From: Caulobacter sp. Root343
GTDB lineage: Bacteria > Pseudomonadota > Alphaproteobacteria > Caulobacterales > Caulobacteraceae
DNA length: 64,000 nucleotides
NCBI RefSeq assembly: GCF_001425745.1
Contig: NZ_LMDF01000001.1
Coordinates: 353,154 to 417,153, forward strand
Reading direction: 5' to 3'
In this document: positions 57,506 through 64,000 of the stretch, in pieces
Layout: the number at the start of each line of letters is the position of its first letter
Position numbering within the stretch: position 1 is the stretch's first letter
Made by a program: the position numbers and the translations under genes
The notes under the pieces: model-generated
The model's input: the letters and a program-made list of their open reading frames with translations, nothing else
The model's database searches: none
Told to the model about the DNA's origin: nothing

Positions 57506-58905
57506 CGGCGTAGGAACTCCGGGCTCATCACGAGAAGGGCGAAGGCTTCGCGGCGGGTCTCGGCCCGCGACACGGCCTTGGCGACGGGTTGTGTCAGGCG
57601 TGCGCCCAGGGCGGAGACGGCCAGGGCGTTGGGATCGGTGCGGTCGGCGACCACGGCGGCGAAGCCCTGGGCCCACTGCATCCGCTTGACCAGGCCATCG
57701 GGCGAGGCCCAGGTCTGGGCGTCCTCGGCCCAGCCCTTGGGGGAGGGGGCCGAGAAGGGCTTCTGGCCTAGGCCCGTCAGGATCGGCGCCAGGCGTTCGA
57801 TCATCGAAGGTTCGGCCCCGATCAGCCGCCAGGTCGACAGGGTGTATTCGTAGGGCGTCTTGAACTTGGTCGGCGTCGGATCCCAGGCCTCGGGACTCTC
57901 GACGAGGGTCCTGGCCACGGCGGCCAGGTCGCCGCCGGTGGCGATCCAGCGTTTCTCCAGCCGTTCGGTCAGCGAGGCCGGCGGCGTGTCCGAGACGAAG
58001 TGGCGGGCGATCTTGCCGCAGACGTGGCGGGCCGTGTGGGGATCGGCGGCCAGGTCCTTCAGCACCGCCAGGCCCTGCTTCATGCCCTGATCGCCATAGT
58101 GGCGGCCCATGATCGTGCGCGCGCCGGGCTCGTGGGCGTTGTCGCGGAACACGAACTGGCCGGCCCGGTCCTCCTGGTCGCGACCCAGCGAGAAGCCGGT
58201 CAGGGCGCGGGCGAACTCGGTGACGTCGGCCTGGGTGTAGCCGGCGTCGACGCCGACCGTATGCAGCTCCAGGATCTCGCGGGCCAGGTTCTCGTTCAGC
58301 CCCGCCTTGCCGCCCTTGCGCCGACCGACATAGGTCGCCGCGCGGCTGCCCGGCCCGATCGACTGGGCCTGGTCCAGATAGGTCAGCATGGCCGGATGAG
58401 TGGACGAGGCGACCAGCAGGTTCTCGAAGCCGCCGAACACGTAGGGCCGGATCGCCTCGCGCTCGAACGGGCCGATCAGCACCGAGGTGATCTGCTTGGT
58501 GGCCGAGACCGTGAAGTGGTTGGCCCAGAACAGCGCCCAGCGCTCGCGGAAGGCGGCGGGCGTATTGGCGGCGAGCCGGGCCCGGGCCAGGAAGTCGCCA
58601 TTGACCTTGTCGCGCAGGTCTCGCTGGGCGTCCTTGGCCATCTGGAGATCGGGCTTGTCGCCCGCCTCGCCGTCCTTCTTCTGGCGCTCCATCCTTCGCT
58701 GCTGCTGATAGTCGCGCATCTGTTCGTAGCGGACGGCCGAGGTCTCGCCGTCGTCCGGCGGAACATCGGCGCCCTCTCGGCGGATCTGGGCGGTCAGGAA
58801 GCCCTGCGGATCGGCCTTGGCGGCGTCGATCTCGCCGGGGCGGGCTCCCAGGCCGAAGCGGGTGACGGCGATGGCGGCCATCATGTCCTTGGACGGTAAG
58901 CTCAA
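57502..58905 (-). CDS. DUF1800 protein
   Basis: A protein of about 467 residues of the DUF1800 family, usually encoded together with DUF1501. The TTG at 58905 is preferred because GGGAGAG lies just upstream and the conserved LPSKDMMAAIAVTRFGLGARPGE begins immediately after it. An ATG at 58944 adds 13 residues and lacks a convincing ribosome site. Conserved pieces are RERWALFWANHFTVS, NLLVASSTHPAMLTYLDQ, NENLAREILELHTVGVDAGYTQADVTEFARALTGFSL and RHVCGKIARHFVSDTPP. A charged Lys/Glu/Gln segment around 65-100 may be coiled. No clear signal peptide is seen. Function is unknown. Confidence 0.88.
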   Translation of the reverse strand: MSLPSKDMMAAIAVTRFGLGARPGEIDAAKADPQGFLTAQIRREGADVPPDDGETSAVRYEQMRDYQQQRRMERQKKDGEAGDKPDLQMAKDAQRDLRDKVNGDFLARARLAANTPAAFRERWALFWANHFTVSATKQITSVLIGPFEREAIRPYVFGGFENLLVASSTHPAMLTYLDQAQSIGPGSRAATYVGRRKGGKAGLNENLAREILELHTVGVDAGYTQADVTEFARALTGFSLGRDQEDRAGQFVFRDNAHEPGARTIMGRHYGDQGMKQGLAVLKDLAADPHTARHVCGKIARHFVSDTPPASLTERLEKRWIATGGDLAAVARTLVESPEAWDPTPTKFKTPYEYTLSTWRLIGAEPSMIERLAPILTGLGQKPFSAPSPKGWAEDAQTWASPDGLVKRMQWAQGFAAVVADRTDPNALAVSALGARLTQPVAKAVSRAETRREAFALLVMSPEFLRR

Positions 58906-58998
58906 GCGGGGCTCTCCCTTGCGCGAACACGCGACATCACCCATTCAACGCCTGTCGTGGCGGAGTCCGTCGCGACCCCGCGAAAATGAGCCTCGACC

Positions 58999-59721
58999 GT
59001 GTCCGACAAGTCCGAACTGCTGCTGAAACCCCGCCGCTTCTACAAGGCCGCCGCCGCCGCGCCGGTAGAGGGCGGCTTCGCCGTGCAGCTGGACGGCCGC
59101 ACGCCCAAGTCGCCGGCCAGGAAGCCGCTGGTCGCGCCAACCAAGGCGCTGGCCGAGATGATCGCCGCCGAGTGGGACGCCCAGGTCGACTATATCGACA
59201 ACAGCCTGATGCCGGCCTCGCGCCTGGCCTTCACGGCCATCGACCGGATCGCCGAGACTCGCGCCGAGGTGGCCAAGGAGGTCACCGCCTATGCGTCTTC
59301 CGACCACCTCTGCTATCGCGCCGAGCACCCGACGCCGCTGGTCGAGCGCCAGAACCGCGAGTGGGGCGCGATCCTCGACTGGGCCAAGGCCGAGCACGGC
59401 CTGACCTTCACGCCGGTGGCCGGGATCATCCATCAGCCCCAGCCGCCCGCGACGCTGGCGGCGATCGAGGCCCTGGCCCTGACCCTGGACGACTTCACCC
59501 TGGCCGGCGTGGCCTTCGCCGCTGGCCTGTTCGGCTCGACCGTGCTGGCCCTGGCCGTGCGGGCCGGCCGCCTGACCGGCCAGCGGGCCCTGGACCTCTC
59601 GCGGCTCGAGGAGGTGTTCCAGGCCGAGCAGTGGGGCCAGGACGCCGAGGCCACGGCCCGCGCCGCATTCCTGGCGGTCGAGGCGGCGATGATCGACCGC
59701 TGGTTCGCCGCGCTGCGGTAG
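58999..59721 (+). CDS. ATP12-family F1-ATPase assembly chaperone
   Basis: A 240-residue protein, starting at GTG, of the ATP12 family, which in mitochondria binds the alpha subunit of F1-ATPase before assembly. Typical pieces are RRFYKAAAAAP, VQLDGRTPKSPARKPLVAPTKALAEMIAAEWDAQ, MPASRLAFTAIDRI, ELDW-like WGAILDWAKAEHG and EQWGQDAEATARA near the end. Length fits the alphaproteobacterial members (about 230-250). It is often found downstream of rluC in this class; here the DUF1800-DUF1501 pair lies between. The gene is divergent from DUF1800 with a 93-bp gap. Confidence 0.92.
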   Translation: MSDKSELLLKPRRFYKAAAAAPVEGGFAVQLDGRTPKSPARKPLVAPTKALAEMIAAEWDAQVDYIDNSLMPASRLAFTAIDRIAETRAEVAKEVTAYASSDHLCYRAEHPTPLVERQNREWGAILDWAKAEHGLTFTPVAGIIHQPQPPATLAAIEALALTLDDFTLAGVAFAAGLFGSTVLALAVRAGRLTGQRALDLSRLEEVFQAEQWGQDAEATARAAFLAVEAAMIDRWFAALR

Positions 59722-59728
59722 CCAAGTT

Positions 59729-59830
59729 CTGTCATCCCGGGCGTAGCGCAGCGAAGACCCGGGACCGCGACCGGCTCGGAGCTTCCGGCGGTCCCGGCTC
59801 GGCGCGCTGCGCGCTTGGCCGGGATGACAG
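59729..59830. repeat. 102-bp imperfect inverted-repeat element
   Basis: The ends CTGTCATCCCGG (59729-59740) and CCGGGATGACAG (59819-59830) are perfect complements. Inside are nested complementary pieces: GCGCAGCG near the left with CGCTGCGC near the right, and GGGACCG with CGGTCCC. It could form one long stem. Such elements with TGTCATCCCGG ends are common between genes in alphaproteobacteria. It lies 7 bp after the ATP12 gene and may act as a terminator. Confidence 0.85.
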
Positions 59831-59980
59831 GGGTTTATGATCAAAGGTGAAATTGCTCCGCCCGCCGCTCATGCTGCGCTGCCGCAAGGTCCGTCTTGCG
59901 CCCTGCCTCTGGCCTCGCTACGGCTGGGTTCATAAGGTGGGACAGCCATCAGAATAAGATCCGGGCAGGGGAGTACGCGC

Positions 59981-61513
<1,533 letters not shown>

Positions 61514-61544
61514 GGGCGTTTGGGCTAGCGGCGCCCGCCGAGCG

Positions 61545-61649
61545 GGCCCCCACCTGACCGCTTCGCGGTCGTCCGCCCCCGGAGGGGGCGGAAGGATGAC
61601 CTTCTTCCCCCTCGGGGGGAGGAGCGCCGCAGGCGCGGAGGGGGCAAGT
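61545..61649. repeat. two-module intergenic hairpin repeat, copy 2 (order A-B)
   Basis: Module A (61545-61597) begins GGCCCCCACCTGACCGC, has the GACCGC-TTC-GCGGTC hairpin and the CCGCCCCC-GGA-GGGGGCGG hairpin and ends GGAAGGAT. Module B (61600-61649) follows after 2 bp, begins CCTTCTTCCCCC, contains GCGCC-GCA-GGCGC and ends GGGGGCAAGT. It lies 31 bp after pccB. Confidence 0.9.
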
Positions 61650-62180
61650 ACGGGGATTGAGCGCGCTGTATCCCCGGCGTTCGCGGGATCGAACTCAGCG
61701 AAATCAACGCCTTCTCACTTTTACGCGCCTCTGAATGATCCGCGTTCAAACCCGCCCCATACCCTGAGCTGTCCCCGTCGCAAGGGGAGGGCGCTTGGAT
61801 CCGGCCCGAAGCGGCGATGGGGATAGGTTGAGCGGGGCCGCTGGCGGTTCCCGGCGGCCTCGTCACTTTAGGAGCGCGTGCGAGTGACGGGATCGTCCGG
61901 GACCAAAGCCGGCAGCGGAGCGACAGGGCGGTGATCGCGAAAGCCGCCTATCGTGGACCGTCGGGACCGATACGGAAGAGCCGTTCGGTTTGGTCCGCGC
62001 CCGTCCGGGGGCTATGGGGTCCCGAGCTCAAAACGCTCACGCCCCCCATCCTCACGGGCAAGAACAGCCTGGCGGAGCGGTCGTCCGAGCCGAAACACAC
62101 AAACCCTTACGGTCTCCGGGTTCGCCCGGCCGCTCCGTCGCCTCCCACAGACCTTCAGCGGATCGCCGCGTGAAGCCGAT
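61650..62180 (+). other. gene-free stretch with hairpins; possible structured RNA
   Basis: This is the core of the 875-bp gap between pccB and metG. No frame looks coding. Several stems can be drawn: CGTCACT with AGTGACG around a 15-nt loop (61861-61889), GGCGG with CCGCC nearby, and nested GGACC...GGTCC and ACGG-AAGAG-CCGT pairs around 61957-62000. I checked for the tmRNA tag, the conserved RNase P RNA core and the SRP RNA loop and did not recognise any. It may be an unannotated small RNA, a long leader, or decayed sequence. Confidence 0.3.
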
Positions 62181-62299
62181 GTCACTTGCCCCCACCTGGC
62201 CGCTTCGCGGCCGTCCGCCCCCGGAGGGGGCGGAAGGATCGCGTTTCCTTCTTCCCCCTCCGGGGGAGGAGCGCCGCAGGCGCGGAGGGGGCAAGTGAC
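62181..62299. repeat. two-module intergenic hairpin repeat, copy 3 (order A-B)
   Basis: The unit is bounded by perfect 13-bp complements, GTCACTTGCCCCC (62181-62193) and GGGGGCAAGTGAC (62287-62299). Module A (62186-62239) has the hairpins GGCCGC-TTC-GCGGCC and CCGCCCCC-GGA-GGGGGCGG. Module B (62247-62296) has CCCCCTCCGGGGG and GCGCC-GCA-GGCGC. It ends 90 bp before the metG start. This is the best preserved of the three copies. Confidence 0.92.
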
Positions 62300-62389
62300 G
62301 AACCAGCCAAACCTTTCCCTTGCCGCCCGACCCTTCTATATGCGGACCCTCTCTAGCGTTCCCTGACTCCCCCGAAAGGCCGCGCCCGC

Positions 62390-64000
62390 ATGGCTCGCAT
62401 CCTGATCACCTCGGCCCTGCCGTACATCAACGGCATCAAGCACCTGGGCAATCTGGCGGGGTCGATGCTGCCGGCGGACGTCTACGCGCGCTTCCAGCGG
62501 GCTCGCGGCCACGAGACGCTCTACATCTGCGCCACCGACGAGCACGGGACTCCCGCTGAACTCGCGGCCACCGCCGCCGGCCAGGACGTCGCCACCTATT
62601 GCGCCGAACAGCATGTTCTGCAGCACGACGTCGGCCGCGCCTTCGGTCTGTCTTGGGACCATTTCGGCCGCTCGTCGTCGCCGCAGAACCACCGCCTCAC
62701 CCAGTACTTCTGCCAGGCCCTGGAGGACCACGGCCTGATCGAGGAACGCGTCGACCAGATGGTCTATTCGGTCGACGACAAGCGCTTCCTGCCCGACCGC
62801 TACGTCGAAGGCACGTGCCCGCACTGCGGCTTCGAGAAGGCGCGCGGCGACCAGTGCGACAACTGCGGCAACCTGCTGGACCCGACCGATCTGATCGAGC
62901 CGTACTCGGTGATCTCGGGCTCGCGGAACATCGAGGTGCGCGACACCCGGCACCTCTACCTGCTTCAGACCAAGATGCAGGACAAGATCCGCGCCTGGGT
63001 CGACAGCCACGCCGACTGGCCGCCGCTGGCCCGCTCGATCGCCTACAAGCACCTGGATGAGGGGCTGATCGACCGCGGCATCACCCGCGACCTGGCCTGG
63101 GGCATCCCGGTGGCCCAGGACGGCCTGCCGCGCCCCGGCTTCGAAGACAAGGTCTTCTACGTCTGGTTCGACGCCCCGATCGAATATATCGCCGCGACGC
63201 AAGAATGGGCCGAGGGCTCGCCCGACCGCGACTGGAAGCGCTGGTGGCGCACCGACAGCGGCGCCGAGGACGTCCGCTACGTCCAGTTCATGGGCAAGGA
63301 CAATGTCGCGTTCCACACGGTCAGCTTCCCGGCGACCATCCTCGGCTCGGAAGAGCCGTGGAAGAGCGTCGACATGCTCAAGGCCTTCAACTGGCTGAAC
63401 TGGTACGGGGGCAAGTTCTCGACCTCGAACAAGCGCGGCGTGTTCATGGACGCGGCCCTGGAGATCTTGCCGCCCGACCTGTGGCGCTGGTACCTGACCG
63501 CCAATTCGCCGGAGAGCAGCGACACCGCCTTCACCTGGGAGCAGTTCGCCAGCGCCGTGAACCGCGACCTGGCCGATGTGCTGGGCAACTTCGTCAACCG
63601 CATCCTGAAGTTCAACGAGAGCAAGTTCGAGGGCGTCGTGCCGGCGGGCGGCGAGCCGGGCCCGCTGGAGGAAAAGCTGTTCGCAGACGTCTCGGCGCGC
63701 CTGGCGGATCTGGCCGAACAGATGGACGCCATCGAGATCCGCAAGAGCGCCCAGGCGCTGCGGGCCCTGTGGGTGGTCGGCAACGAGTACCTGCAGGAGG
63801 CCGCGCCGTGGACCGCGATCAAGACCGATCGCGACCGCGCCGCCGTCATCGTCCGCACGGCCCTGAATCTGGCGGCGCTGTACGCCAAGATCTCGGCCCC
63901 GTTCATTCCGTTCGCGGCCGAGAAGATCGGCGCGGCGTTCGGCCTGGACTTCCCGGCGCAGTGGCCGTCGAACGATGCGGCGGCCGAGCTCTCCAAGCTG
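62390..64000 (+). CDS. metG: methionyl-tRNA synthetase, 3' partial
   Basis: Charges tRNA-Met in the cytoplasm. The frame opens at ATG 62390 and runs without a stop through the right edge (537 codons visible), so the C-terminus is missing. The class I signature appears as [10 protein letters not shown] (about 12-21). The zinc-binding knuckle is CPHC...CDNC with Cys143, Cys146, Cys156 and Cys159. The KMSKS-equivalent loop is KFSTSNKRG (about 342-350), and the anticodon-binding helical domain begins near [24 protein letters not shown]. The four-Cys knuckle places it in the MetG1 type. The hairpin repeat copy 3 lies upstream. Confidence 0.96.
   Translation, partial: MARILITSALPYINGIKHLGNLAGSMLPADVYARFQRARGHETLYICATDEHGTPAELAATAAGQDVATYCAEQHVLQHDVGRAFGLSWDHFGRSSSPQNHRLTQYFCQALEDHGLIEERVDQMVYSVDDKRFLPDRYVEGTCPHCGFEKARGDQCDNCGNLLDPTDLIEPYSVISGSRNIEVRDTRHLYLLQTKMQDKIRAWVDSHADWPPLARSIAYKHLDEGLIDRGITRDLAWGIPVAQDGLPRPGFEDKVFYVWFDAPIEYIAATQEWAEGSPDRDWKRWWRTDSGAEDVRYVQFMGKDNVAFHTVSFPATILGSEEPWKSVDMLKAFNWLNWYGGKFSTSNKRGVFMDAALEILPPDLWRWYLTANSPESSDTAFTWEQFASAVNRDLADVLGNFVNRILKFNESKFEGVVPAGGEPGPLEEKLFADVSARLADLAEQMDAIEIRKSAQALRALWVVGNEYLQEAAPWTAIKTDRDRAAVIVRTALNLAALYAKISAPFIPFAAEKIGAAFGLDFPAQWPSNDAAAELSKL

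Noticed and set aside
56216..58930. A single 904-codon minus-strand frame spanning both the DUF1501 and DUF1800 regions
   Set aside because: Only the last 429 codons show DUF1501 homology. The rest is the out-of-frame shadow of the DUF1800 gene, which is intact in another frame and overlaps by ATGA.
61525..61866. Minus-strand frame of 113 codons after pccB
   Set aside because: It runs through the hairpin repeat copy 2, and its Pro/Arg-rich product reflects repeat composition.
61650..62180. RNase P RNA or tmRNA in the gap before metG
   Set aside because: The conserved RNase P core and the tmRNA tag coding sequence expected for Caulobacter were not found. Only generic stems remain.

Overview
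The window is GC-rich alphaproteobacterial chromosome, almost certainly Caulobacter or a close relative. The reasons are five large TonB-dependent receptors (TBDRs) in 64 kb, a CC0125/CC1285-type lipoprotein, an ATP12-type F1 assembly chaperone, a crcB-rluC pair and GC-rich intergenic hairpin repeats. This placement is inference from gene content; no 16S or other marker lies in the window. I see no tRNA, rRNA, CRISPR array, transposase or phage gene.

Region 1 (3-25167) is a pectin/rhamnogalacturonan utilisation locus. It encodes a six-hairpin glycosidase (open at the left edge), TBDR 1, a PL22 oligogalacturonide lyase, a DUF4450-type protein, a GH105-DUF4861 fusion, a PL10 pectate lyase, TBDR 2, a GH106 rhamnosidase, a GH28 hydrolase, IclR and LacI regulators, and a GDSL rhamnogalacturonan acetylesterase. 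Together these could cut, deacetylate, import and trim pectic oligosaccharides. Galacturonate and rhamnose catabolic enzymes and an inner-membrane sugar transporter are not in the window. Palindromes built on ACCGGT lie upstream of TBDR 1, of PL10 and of iclR-GH28, which suggests one LacI-type regulon.

Region 2 (25396-30882) is a short accessory stretch: a RluA-type pseudouridine synthase, a lipoprotein, a quinone-oxidoreductase-like MDR enzyme, an SDR enzyme divergent from a TetR regulator with a perfect 41-bp inverted repeat between them, and a KgtP-like MFS transporter.

Region 3 (31206-39391) is a cell-surface signalling set: ECF sigma factor, FecR anti-sigma, TBDR 3 with an N-terminal STN signalling domain, a secreted Ntn-hydrolase acylase, and a secreted seven-bladed FG-GAP/UnbV-ASPIC protein. 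Region 4 (39425-47296) is a purine-nucleoside set: LysR divergent from TBDR 4, nucleoside hydrolase, AzgA-type permease and adenosine deaminase. Region 5 (47735-53195) is an AbgB-like M20 amidohydrolase convergent with an Lrp regulator, which is divergent from TBDR 5. The three regions share a pattern: an outer-membrane receptor, a periplasmic hydrolase and a local regulator.

Region 6 (53303-64000) is mostly core: a degenerate GGDEF-EAL-like protein, crcB, rluC, a DUF1800-DUF1501 pair on the opposite strand, ATP12, pccB and metG (open at the right edge). Three copies of a two-module hairpin repeat and one 102-bp inverted-repeat element lie between these genes. An 875-bp gap before metG contains a possible structured RNA.
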